Below are positions 1-5,322 of a stretch of DNA of 5,322 nucleotides, piece after piece; within the stretch, counting starts at the first letter, position 1; every line of letters starts with the position of its first letter. A program made the translations under genes and the position numbers. Source of the stretch: an uncultured Actinomycetes bacterium (lineage in GTDB: Bacteria; Actinomycetota; Thermoleophilia; Solirubrobacterales; 70-9); contig CAMPIP010000166.1 in assembly GCA_946886425.1 (NCBI GenBank), positions 1-5,322 of the forward strand. Reading direction: 5' to 3'. The notes beneath the pieces were generated by a model. The model ran no database searches and was not told where the DNA came from. It was given only the letters and a program-made list of their open reading frames with translations.

Positions 1-2431
1 AGGCGAGCGTCTCGACCGCCTCCCGCAGCGCCTCGGTCCGCGCCTCCCCGTCGGCGGCCAGCGCCGCCGCACGTAGGGCGACGCCGAGCGCTCCCGGCCT
101 CCCCCACCCGCGCGCCCACTCGAGGTGCTCGGCCGCCAACCGCCGGGCCTCCTCGCCGGGGCCGTCGGCGCGGACGATCGCGCGGCTCAGCAGCGCCCGC
201 CAGGCCAGCGCCCGCATCGGCCGCCCCGCCTCGTCGTCCTCGCGAAGCGGCGCCACTGCCTCGCGCACGTCGGCGAGCCGGCCCTGGGCCTCGCGCAGCC
301 GCGCCCGGCCCCAGGGGACCCAGCGCAGCACCGTCGGCCCGCCCGGCCCCTGTGCGATCCCGGCCGCGACCAGCTCCTGTTCAGCCTCCTCCAGCTCGCC
401 CTGGTCGACCAGGGCCATCGTCAGGTAGGCGGCGTTGACCGGGACCATGATCGGCGGCATCGCCGCCGCGGCGGCCTCGCGGGCGTCGGCCTCGGCGTCG
501 CGGGGCCGGCCCTCGTTGAGGGCGAGCACGGCCCGGGTGCCGAGGGCGCCGGCGTGGGCGAAGGCGGAGCCGCGCCGCTGGCTGTCGGCAAGCGCGGCGT
601 CGATCGTTGCCCGGGCCTCCTCGTGGGCCTCGCAGGTCAGGAGCGCGTAGGTGGCCATGTACCAGGCGAGCGACTCGGAGGTGTCCTCCGCGATCAGGCG
701 GCCGCCGGCCAGAGCCCGGTTGGCGAGGGCGACAACCGCGCCGGGCGAGGCCCCGGTCGCGTGCTCCTCCTGCGCGAGCAGGGCCAGCAGCGTCCGCTCG
801 GCCCGGGTCTCCCCGGCCAGGTCCCCGTGGCGGCGCAGCTCGAGGCCGTGCTCGCCGCCGGAGAGCCAGGCCAGCAGCGCCAGGTCGGCCTCCAGCCGCA
901 GCACCTCGTCGCCGGCGCCGTCGAGGTCGGCGACCGCCTCGGCGACGACCCGGCGCGCCTCGCCCATGCCGGCGGCGGCGAAGGCCGCGAAGGCGCGTTC
1001 GCGGTGGGCGAGCGAGCGGGTGCCGGGGTCGGCATCGAGGGCGAGTGCCTGCTCCAGTCGTTCGAGACCGGCGTCGAACTGCCCGGCCCGGACCTGGGCC
1101 CGGCCCAGCTCGGCGAGGGCGCCGGCGCGCTCCGCGGCGGCCGGCGGCTCCAGCAGGGCGCGTTCCAGATAAGTCGCCGCCGCGCCCGGGCTACCGGTCC
1201 GCAGCGCCCGCTCGGCCAGGCGCCGCAGCAGCGCCACAAGCTGCGGGTCGCCGGCCGCCTCGGCCGCCAGCGCGTGCGGCAGCAGCGCCTGCTCGACGGC
1301 GCCGTCGGCGGCCAGCGCCGCGAAGGCGCGCCGGTGCCCGGCGGCGCGCTCGGAGGGCGGCGTGTCCTCGGCGATCGCCGCCCGCACCAGCGGGTGCACC
1401 ATCCGCAGCGGCATCCCGGCCTCGAGGATGCCGGCGGCGGCGAGGACGTCGGCGGCGCGGCCGGCCGCCTCCGCGCCGAGGCCCGCGACCGCCGCCGCGT
1501 GGCGCGGCTCCGCCTCGCCGCCCATGATCGCCACCGCCTGCGCCAGCCGGCGCGCCTCCTCGCCGAGGTTGCCGAGCCGCAGCAGCAGCGAGCGCCGCAC
1601 CGCCACCGGCCCGGCGCTGTCGACCAGCGTCACCGGTGTGCGCTCGGGATCGTCGCCGCCGGCGACCAGCTCGCCGGCCAGCTCGGCGAGCAGGTCGGGG
1701 TCGCCGCCGCTGGCCCGCCGGCAGGCCTCGACCAGCTCCGCCGGCGGCTCGCGGTCGGCGAAGGCGTCGCGGAGCAGCGCCGCCACCGAGTCGGTGGCCA
1801 GAGGCTCCGGCCGCAGGTAGGTCGGCTCGGCGCTGGCGAACAGCTCCGCCAGCAGCTCCTGCTGGGAACCGGGCTCGTCGTTGCGGGTCGCGACCAGCAT
1901 CGTCACCGCCAGCCCGTCGAGGCGGCGGGCCAGGTAGGCGCCGACCCGCAGCGAGGCGGCGTCGCCCCAGTGGGCGTCGTCGAGGGCGACCAGCAGCGGC
2001 GCCTCCTCGGCCAGGTTTGCGACCAGCCAGTGCAGCCCGTGCTGGATCTCCGCCGAGGGGTCGCCGCCGGGGCCCTGGTCGGCGGGCAGCTCGGCCAACC
2101 CCAGCGCCGCCCCGGAGGCGGCGGCCGGCCCGGCCAGCAGCTCGGCCCGCCGCTCGGCGCTCGCCTGCACGACCGGCTTCTCGACCAGCTGCCGCGCCAC
2201 CCCGTACTCGAGCTGCTGCTCGAGGACGCCACCGCGCGCCTGCAGCACCGCCATCTCCCGCTCCCGGGCCATCTCGACCGCCGCCCGCAGCAGCGTCGTC
2301 TTGCCGATCCCGGCCGGTCCCTCGACGACCAGCAGCGACCCTTCGCCGTGACGGGCGCGGTCGAGGTGCAGGCCGAGAGTCTCCAGCTCCCGCTCGCGCT
2401 CGAGCAGGGAACCGACGGATTGGAGGGACAT
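1..2431 (-). CDS. Large ATP-binding regulator, STAND/AAA ATPase of the LAL (LuxR/MalT-like) type, partial (C-terminus off the left edge)
   Basis: This gene probably encodes a cytoplasmic signal-dependent transcription regulator that binds ATP through an N-terminal NTPase domain. About 810 residues are visible without a stop. The start is ATG at 2431-2429; an in-frame TAG at 2446-2444 lies only four codons upstream, so no longer start is possible. Residues 8-16 (SLLEREREL) match the usual opening of these regulators. Walker A is GPAGIGKTT at residues 38-46, Walker B is LLVALDDAHW at 146-155, and a sensor-like VATRN lies at 180-184. SGGDP at 241-245 corresponds to the SGGNP usual in the family. 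From roughly residue 400 onward the protein is Ala/Leu/Glu/Arg-rich paired helices, as in TPR-like sensor regions. Family members are often 900-1000 residues with a C-terminal LuxR helix-turn-helix, which would lie outside the window; DNA binding is therefore inferred. It is divergent from the efflux gene and could control it. A different C-terminal domain would make it a plain AAA ATPase or a cyclase. Confidence 0.85.
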   Translation of the reverse strand, partial: MSLQSVGSLLERERELETLGLHLDRARHGEGSLLVVEGPAGIGKTTLLRAAVEMAREREMAVLQARGGVLEQQLEYGVARQLVEKPVVQASAERRAELLAGPAAASGAALGLAELPADQGPGGDPSAEIQHGLHWLVANLAEEAPLLVALDDAHWGDAASLRVGAYLARRLDGLAVTMLVATRNDEPGSQQELLAELFASAEPTYLRPEPLATDSVAALLRDAFADREPPAELVEACRRASGGDPDLLAELAGELVAGGDDPERTPVTLVDSAGPVAVRRSLLLRLGNLGEEARRLAQAVAIMGGEAEPRHAAAVAGLGAEAAGRAADVLAAAGILEAGMPLRMVHPLVRAAIAEDTPPSERAAGHRRAFAALAADGAVEQALLPHALAAEAAGDPQLVALLRRLAERALRTGSPGAAATYLERALLEPPAAAERAGALAELGRAQVRAGQFDAGLERLEQALALDADPGTRSLAHRERAFAAFAAAGMGEARRVVAEAVADLDGAGDEVLRLEADLALLAWLSGGEHGLELRRHGDLAGETRAERTLLALLAQEEHATGASPGAVVALANRALAGGRLIAEDTSESLAWYMATYALLTCEAHEEARATIDAALADSQRRGSAFAHAGALGTRAVLALNEGRPRDAEADAREAAAAAMPPIMVPVNAAYLTMALVDQGELEEAEQELVAAGIAQGPGGPTVLRWVPWGRARLREAQGRLADVREAVAPLREDDEAGRPMRALAWRALLSRAIVRADGPGEEARRLAAEHLEWARGWGRPGALGVALRAAALAADGEARTEALREAVETLA

Positions 2432-2440
2432 CGGCCGCCC

Positions 2441-2446
2441 ATCCTA
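2441..2446 (-). promoter_or_regulatory. Candidate -10 element (TAGGAT) for the regulator gene
   Basis: On the minus strand TAGGAT fits the actinobacterial -10 pattern TANNNT and ends 9 nt before the ATG at 2431. A transcript starting 6-7 nt after it would have a leader of only 2-3 nt. No convincing -35 element is visible. The inner AGGA could instead be a weak ribosome binding site about 10 nt from the ATG, so the two readings compete. Confidence 0.4.
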
Positions 2447-2452
2447 AGCACG

Positions 2453-2464
2453 GGCGCAAGCGCC
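2453..2464. promoter_or_regulatory. Palindrome in the divergent promoter region, candidate operator
   Basis: GGCGCAAGCGCC is a perfect inverted repeat with 5-bp arms and an AA centre. It sits between the two candidate -10 elements, 21 bp from the regulator start and 33 bp from the transporter start. A dimeric regulator bound here could affect both promoters. The arms are short and purely G/C, so chance occurrence in such GC-rich DNA is a real possibility. Confidence 0.3.
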
Positions 2465-2484
2465 GCAGCCGGGGCCTCGACACA

Positions 2485-2490
2485 TAGGCT
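2485..2490 (+). promoter_or_regulatory. Candidate -10 element (TAGGCT) for the efflux gene, leaderless configuration
   Basis: TAGGCT fits TANNNT and ends 7 nt before the GTG at 2498. That is the spacing expected when transcription begins at the start codon itself. The region before the GTG has no proper Shine-Dalgarno sequence, only AGG at 2486-2488, which supports the leaderless reading. No -35 box is evident. Confidence 0.45.
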
Positions 2491-2497
2491 CGCCGAC

Positions 2498-4108
2498 GTG
2501 ACGCGATGGGCGATCCTCGCGGTCCTCGCGGCCGCCCAGTTCCTGATGGTCCTCGACCAGGCGGTGATGAACGTCGCGATCTCGCAGCTGGTCGAGGACT
2601 TCGACACGACGGTGACGACGATCCAGGCGGTGATCGCCTTCTACGCGTTGGTGATGGCGAGCCTGATGCTGATCGGCGGCAAGCTCGGCGACAAGCTGGG
2701 CCGCCGCCGCGCCTTCCTGATCGGGATCTGCATCTACGCGGTCGGCTCCGGCCTCACCGCCGCGGCCTGGAACGTGCCGAGCCTGGTACTCGGCTGGTCG
2801 ATCCTCGAGGGGATCGGGGCCGCCCTTGTCCTCCCTGCCCTGGTCGCCCTCGTCGCCGGCTCCTACGAGGGCCGCGAGCGAGCGCTCGCCTACGGCGTCC
2901 TCGGCGGCGTCGCCGGCGCCGGCATCGCCGTCGGCCCGATCCTCGGCGGCTGGGTCACCACCGACTTCACCTGGCGGCTGGTCTTCGTCGGCGAGGTCGT
3001 GGTCGCGATCGGCATCGCCCTGGGGACGCGGCTGATCCGCGAGGAGCCGCCGGCCGAGCCGCGGGCGGCCGTCGACTGGGTCGGCGGCGCCCTCTCCGCC
3101 GCCGGCCTCGCGGTGATCGTCTTCGCCGTCCTGCAGGCCAGCAACTGGGGCTGGCTGCAGCCGCGCAGCTCGCCGCTGACGCCGTTCGGGTTCTCGCTGA
3201 CGCCATTCGCGATCGCCGGCGGAGCGCTACTGCTGGGCGCCTTCGCCGCCTGGGAGCGGCGGCGCGAAGCGAACGACCTGCCGCCGCTGGTCCACCTCAG
3301 CCTGCTGAAGGTGCCGGCGCTGCGCGGCGGCGTCGCGATGCTGCTCGCCCAGAACCTGGTCCTGATGGGGATCTTCTTCACGGTGCCGCTGTTCCTGCAG
3401 ATCGTCCAGGGGCTCGACGCGCTCGAAACCGGGGTGCGGATGCTGCCGGCCTCGGTCGGCCTCTTCCTCGCCTCGATCGCCGGCTCGGCGCTGTCCTCCC
3501 GCTTCGCGCCGCGGTTGCTGGTCCGGGTCGGGCTCGCGATCGCCTTCGTCGCCGTCCTCCTGCTCCTCGAGACGATCGAGCCGCAGCTCGACAACGCCTC
3601 GTTCCTGGTCGCGATGGGCGTGCTCGGCGTCGGCATGGGGCTGATCGTCTCCCAGCTCGGCAACGTCGTTCAGTCGGCGGTCGGTGACGCCGACCGCAGC
3701 GAGGCGGGCGGCCTCCAGTACACCGCCCAGCAGCTCGGCTCCTCGCTGGGAACCGCCTTCCTCGGGGCCGTGGTGATCACCGGCCTGATCGGCGCCTTCA
3801 CCGCCAACGTCGCCGACGACCCGCACCTCTCCGCCGCCGTCCACGAAGAGGTCGAGGTGCGGGCCGCCGCCGGCGCCAGCTTCGTGCCCGCCAGCTCGGT
3901 TGAAGCGGCCGCCCGCGAAGAGGGTCTGGAGCCGACGGCGGTCGAGGCCGTCGTCGGCCACTACGAAAGCGCCCAGCTGAAGGCGCTGAAGACGGCGATC
4001 CTGTTCGCCGCCCTGCTCGTTCTCGCCTCGTTCTGGGCGACGCGGCGGCTGCCCGGCGAGCTCAGCGCTCGCGACGGGCCGCTTCCGCAGCCGCGCGAAG
4101 ATCGGTGA
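2498..4108 (+). CDS. MFS transporter, DHA2 (drug:H+ antiporter-2, EmrB/QacA-like) family
   Basis: A 536-residue inner-membrane transporter that probably exports small hydrophobic compounds in exchange for protons; the substrate is unknown. The frame stays open far upstream, but only the GTG at 2498 gives a normal N-terminus: a short MTRW head, then the first membrane helix. LDQAVMNVA (19-27) matches the DHA2 TM1 motif usually seen as LDTTIVNVA. Motif A, GGKLGDKLGRRR, is at 60-71. Motif C is in TM5, ending GPILGGW at 146-152. Hydrophobic segments and length fit 14 helices. In TM4 the usual motif B (RxxQGxGAA) reads SILEGIGAA at 101-109, so the motif's Arg and Gln are replaced by Ser and Glu. 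A polar segment at about 433-494 separates the last two helices, as in other members of this clade. The gene is divergent from the regulator, and its last 47 bp overlap the convergent small gene. Family assignment is firm; drug specificity is inference. Confidence 0.93.
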   Translation: MTRWAILAVLAAAQFLMVLDQAVMNVAISQLVEDFDTTVTTIQAVIAFYALVMASLMLIGGKLGDKLGRRRAFLIGICIYAVGSGLTAAAWNVPSLVLGWSILEGIGAALVLPALVALVAGSYEGRERALAYGVLGGVAGAGIAVGPILGGWVTTDFTWRLVFVGEVVVAIGIALGTRLIREEPPAEPRAAVDWVGGALSAAGLAVIVFAVLQASNWGWLQPRSSPLTPFGFSLTPFAIAGGALLLGAFAAWERRREANDLPPLVHLSLLKVPALRGGVAMLLAQNLVLMGIFFTVPLFLQIVQGLDALETGVRMLPASVGLFLASIAGSALSSRFAPRLLVRVGLAIAFVAVLLLLETIEPQLDNASFLVAMGVLGVGMGLIVSQLGNVVQSAVGDADRSEAGGLQYTAQQLGSSLGTAFLGAVVITGLIGAFTANVADDPHLSAAVHEEVEVRAAAGASFVPASSVEAAAREEGLEPTAVEAVVGHYESAQLKALKTAILFAALLVLASFWATRRLPGELSARDGPLPQPREDR

Positions 4109-4370
4109 GGACGCGGTCCCGGACCGCCCCGATCAGCGCGCTCGCCTCCCAGCACTGCATCTCCCCCGCCGCTTCCGCCGCCGGCCGCGAGCTGCCGACG
4201 ACCATTTCCAGCAGCACCGCGGCGCGGTCCTCGCCGGGGAAGGCGTCCTCCGGCAGCTCGTCGAGGATCGAGGAGAGGACGGCGCCGAGCCCGAGCGCCG
4301 TCATCAGCAGCTCTTCGATCAGGGCCTGGGCGGCTTCGGCACTCGACGATGGGCATCCCGGTTGGCGCAC
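4062..4370 (-). CDS. Small acidic alpha-helical hypothetical protein
   Basis: I do not recognise a family. From the GTG at 4370 the product is 102 residues. From the ATG at 4304 it is 80 residues, beginning MTALGLGAVLSSILDELPED. The body is rich in Ala, Glu and Leu, with long predicted helices, one Cys and one Trp (MQCWEAS), no signal peptide and no clear membrane segment. Coding bias is good from about 4343 downward: G or C dominates wobble positions. It is poor in the first codons after GTG 4370, several of which end in A or T. GGAG at 4378-4375 lies only 4 nt before that GTG, a short spacing. An ATG at 4356 in another frame begins with six codons all ending in G or C, so a frameshift near 4340 or a sequencing error is possible. 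The 3' end overlaps the transporter gene tail to tail by 47 bp. It is downstream of the DGPF gene but separated from it by a stem-loop. That a gene exists is likely; its start is uncertain. Confidence 0.6.
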   Translation of the reverse strand: MRQPGCPSSSAEAAQALIEELLMTALGLGAVLSSILDELPEDAFPGEDRAAVLLEMVVGSSRPAAEAAGEMQCWEASALIGAVRDRVLTDLRAAAEAARRER

Positions 4371-4391
4371 CCGGCTCCAATGGCCGGGGCG

Positions 4392-4436
4392 CCGGAGGTT
4401 CTCCCCCCTGCCGCGGGAGAACCCCGCATCTTCCGG
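4392..4436. terminator. Stem-loop downstream of the DGPF gene, probable terminator without a U-tract
   Basis: GGTTCTCCC at 4397-4405 and GGGAGAACC at 4415-4423 form a perfect 9-bp stem around a 9-nt loop. An outer pair, CCGGA at 4392-4396 and TCCGG at 4432-4436, can extend the stem across an 8-nt one-sided bulge. On the minus strand the outer arm starts 8 nt after the DGPF stop codon at 4444. There is no T-run on either strand, as is common for hairpin terminators in high-GC actinobacteria. It could also stop antisense transcription running out of the transporter gene. An RNA stability or processing role is an alternative. Confidence 0.6.
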
Positions 4437-4443
4437 ATACGGC

Positions 4444-4869
4444 CTACTGGTTCTGCTCGGCCTGGGCGCGGACCCGGTCCTCCTGCTCGCGCAGCTCCGG
4501 GGTGAGCTCCTCGCCGAAGTCCTCGGCCTCGAAGACCTGCCGGATCTCGATCTCACCGCTTTCGTCGTGGGGGTTGGGGCATTTCTTCATCCACTCCACC
4601 GCGTCCTCGAAGGAGTCGACCTGGAGGATCCAGAACCCCGCGATCAGCTCCTTGGTCTCGGCGAAGGGGCCGTCGGTGACGCGCGGCTCGCCATCGCCGA
4701 AGCTGACCCGGGCGCCCTTCGAGGAGGGGTGCAGCCCCTCGCCGCCGAGCATCACGCCCGCCTTGGCGAGTTCCTCGTTGAACTGACCCATCGCCGCCAG
4801 CAGCTCCTCCTTCGGCATCGCGCCCGCCTCGGAGTCCTTGCTCGCCTTCACGATCGCCATCACTCTCAT
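4444..4869 (-). CDS. DGPF/YciI-like protein (YCII-related domain)
   Basis: A 141-residue soluble cytoplasmic protein of the YCII-related family, dimeric alpha-beta barrel (ferredoxin-like) proteins whose function is mostly unknown. MRVMAIVKASKDSEAG at 1-16 is the first strand and turn, and LLAAMGQFNEELAKAGVML at 23-41 the first helix. The hallmark DGPFAETKE is at 66-74, followed by LIAGFWILQVDSFEDAVEWMKK. The highly charged C-terminal tail after about residue 110 (Glu/Gln-rich) is as in many relatives. The start ATG at 4869 is well fixed by AAGGAGG 6 nt upstream; the ATG three codons later is less well placed. Relatives are often encoded beside ECF42 sigma factors, but none is in the window. 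The upstream neighbour on the same strand is the SnoaL-like gene, 100 bp away. A TAGAAA hexamer at 4922-4917, preceded by TGGG, is a weak promoter candidate. The family call is firm; a biochemical role cannot be given. Confidence 0.93.
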   Translation of the reverse strand: MRVMAIVKASKDSEAGAMPKEELLAAMGQFNEELAKAGVMLGGEGLHPSSKGARVSFGDGEPRVTDGPFAETKELIAGFWILQVDSFEDAVEWMKKCPNPHDESGEIEIRQVFEAEDFGEELTPELREQEDRVRAQAEQNQ

Positions 4870-4875
4870 CTCGTT

Positions 4876-4882
4876 CCTCCTT
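4876..4882 (-). promoter_or_regulatory. Perfect Shine-Dalgarno (AAGGAGG) of the DGPF gene
   Basis: AAGGAGG on the minus strand lies 6 nt before the ATG at 4869 and decides that start. It is the only full-strength ribosome binding site in the window, so this gene has a real 5' leader, unlike the other genes here. Confidence 0.9.
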
Positions 4883-4969
4883 GATTTCGCGGGCCCGGCC
4901 GGAGCCGGTTTCCCTCTTTCTACCCAGGCGACGAACGAGGATCGCCGAAATCGACACGGCCGGAGAAAT

Positions 4970-5206
4970 TCATCCCGGGATGTCGATCCAGCGCACGATC
5001 AGGCCGTCGCGGACCTCGTGGTAGGCGGGCGGCGCCGGGGGCGGGTCCTCCGACAGGCAGGCGACGACCGCAGCCGGCCCGTGCAGGTGCTCCTCGACCG
5101 CCGTCGTCCAGTGGACCTGCGGGTGGAGCAGCCGTTCCAGGCGCCGCCAGTCCCGGCCCTCGATGGTCGCGAGCACGTCGCAGACCGCTGGCACCTGCTC
5201 CGCCAC
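4970..5206 (-). CDS. Short SnoaL/NTF2-like domain protein
   Basis: A 78-residue protein resembling a shortened SnoaL-like (nuclear transport factor 2-fold) domain; such domains bind small molecules or catalyse reactions on them. The N-terminal helix (VPAVCDVLATIEGRDW) is followed by LERLLHPQVHW at about 23-33, the typical entry into the first strand. HLHGPAAVVACL at about 40-51 matches the conserved 'G-x-x-A-V' helix, and HEVRDGLIVRWIDIPG is a final strand pair. Full NTF2-like domains are usually 110-140 residues, so the central strands are missing or reduced and the active cavity may be incomplete. It may dimerise or be a minimal family. The GTG at 5206 is preferred because TAGGAT lies 8 nt upstream; a GTG at 5194 is also in frame. 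It is upstream of, and co-oriented with, the DGPF gene, and divergent from the gene at 5269. Family call moderate, function unknown. Confidence 0.75.
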   Translation of the reverse strand: MAEQVPAVCDVLATIEGRDWRRLERLLHPQVHWTTAVEEHLHGPAAVVACLSEDPPPAPPAYHEVRDGLIVRWIDIPG

Positions 5207-5214
5207 GGCCCGCG

Positions 5215-5220
5215 ATCCTA
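5215..5220 (-). promoter_or_regulatory. Candidate -10 element (TAGGAT) for the SnoaL-like gene
   Basis: TAGGAT on the minus strand ends 8 nt before the GTG at 5206. It is the same hexamer found before the regulator gene. Transcription starting 6-7 nt after it would leave a leader of 1-2 nt. The alternative is AGGA as a weak ribosome binding site at 9 nt spacing. No -35 box is evident. Confidence 0.4.
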
Positions 5221-5234
5221 CTGGCCGCGTTCAG

Positions 5235-5247
5235 CCCCGATCCGGGG
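5235..5247. promoter_or_regulatory. Palindrome in the second divergent region, candidate operator
   Basis: CCCCG and CGGGG form a perfect inverted repeat around ATC, in the middle of the 62-bp gap between the SnoaL-like gene and the gene at 5269. CGATC also occurs twice, at 5238 and 5249, 11 bp apart (about one helical turn). Short G/C arms make chance a serious alternative. Confidence 0.25.
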
Positions 5248-5268
5248 TCGATCTGCGAGCCTGCCGCG

Positions 5269-5322
5269 GTGACTGTCCTGGCCGCGAAGCTCCTTCTCTC
5301 GCCGCTCTGCGTGGTCGCGGTC
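5269..5322 (+). CDS. Probable membrane protein, N-terminus only
   Basis: Eighteen codons are visible from a GTG at 5269 and run off the right edge. They read MTVLAAKLLLSPLCVVAV, a single basic residue within a strongly hydrophobic stretch, which looks like the start of a first transmembrane helix. Wobble positions are almost all G or C, supporting coding. There is no Shine-Dalgarno sequence; GAGCCT at 5258-5263, 5 nt upstream, is a degenerate -10 at best. The gene is divergent from the SnoaL-like gene. The family cannot be determined from this fragment. Confidence 0.5.
   Translation, partial: MTVLAAKLLLSPLCVVAV

Noticed and set aside
607..2487. Other long open frames on both strands across the regulator, rich in Arg, Pro and Ala
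   Set aside because: They are composition-driven shadows with no domains, no plausible starts and poor codon bias.
125..2497. A plus-strand open frame of about 790 codons running in frame into the transporter, giving an apparent 1327-residue fusion protein
   Set aside because: It is the codon-for-codon antisense of the regulator gene. Stops there would need TTA, CTA or TCA codons in the regulator, which are rare at this GC content, so the frame stays open by bias. The translation is low-complexity Gly/Arg/Gln/Pro-rich, whereas the minus strand has Walker A and B motifs.
2890..3961. Minus-strand open frames opposite the transporter
   Set aside because: Their products have shadow-type composition (Arg/Ser/Pro- or Gly/Glu/Gln-rich), while the opposite strand encodes a clear 14-helix transporter with family motifs.
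4397..4423. GGTTC-containing hairpin considered as a tRNA T-arm or riboswitch
   Set aside because: No acceptor, D or anticodon arms can be formed around it, and the 9-bp stem is too long for a T-arm. No known riboswitch core was recognised.
4105..4884. A 259-codon plus-strand frame across the small gene and the DGPF gene
   Set aside because: It is antisense to the DGPF gene, which has the DGPFAETKE motif and a perfect Shine-Dalgarno sequence, and it runs through the stem-loop region.
1..5322. Mobile elements, CRISPR arrays, toxin-antitoxin or phage-defence modules
   Set aside because: No transposase, terminal repeats, regular spaced repeats or recognisable defence domains. The STAND-type ATPase could recall a defence protein, but its motifs and layout fit LAL regulators.

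Overview
The window is very GC-rich, its real genes prefer G or C at the third codon position, and several starts are GTG. The protein types (a large ATP-binding LuxR-like regulator, a DHA2-type efflux pump, a DGPF/YciI-like protein) fit a high-GC actinobacterium. A soil Thermoleophilia/Solirubrobacterales-like lineage is my best guess, but that is inference from style; no marker gene is present.

Layout, left to right. (1) Positions 1-2431, minus strand: most of a large STAND/AAA ATPase resembling the LAL (MalT-like, LuxR-type) regulators. Its C-terminus, where the DNA-binding domain would lie, is off the left edge. (2) 2432-2497: a 66-bp divergent promoter region with a candidate -10 element for each gene and a perfect 12-bp palindrome between them. 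(3) 2498-4108, plus strand: a 536-residue drug:H+ antiporter of the major facilitator superfamily. (4) 4062-4370, minus strand: a small acidic, alanine-rich hypothetical protein whose end overlaps the transporter's end by 47 bp. (5) 4392-4436: a strong stem-loop, probably a terminator. (6) 4444-4869, minus strand: a DGPF/YciI-like protein with a perfect Shine-Dalgarno sequence. (7) 4970-5206, minus strand: a 78-residue mini SnoaL/NTF2-like protein. (8) 5207-5268: a second short divergent region, again with a central palindrome. (9) 5269 to the right edge, plus strand: the first 18 residues of a probable membrane protein.

The regulator and efflux pump form a divergent pair, a common arrangement for a regulator and its target, but no ligand or substrate can be read from the sequence. 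The SnoaL-like and DGPF genes are co-oriented and may be co-transcribed; both domain types are known companions of ECF sigma factors (ECF41 and ECF42), though no sigma factor lies in the window. The most distinctive signal is a TAGGNT hexamer 7-9 nt upstream of three start codons, suggesting leaderless or near-leaderless transcription. I see no mobile element, CRISPR array, RNA gene or clearly new multi-gene system.
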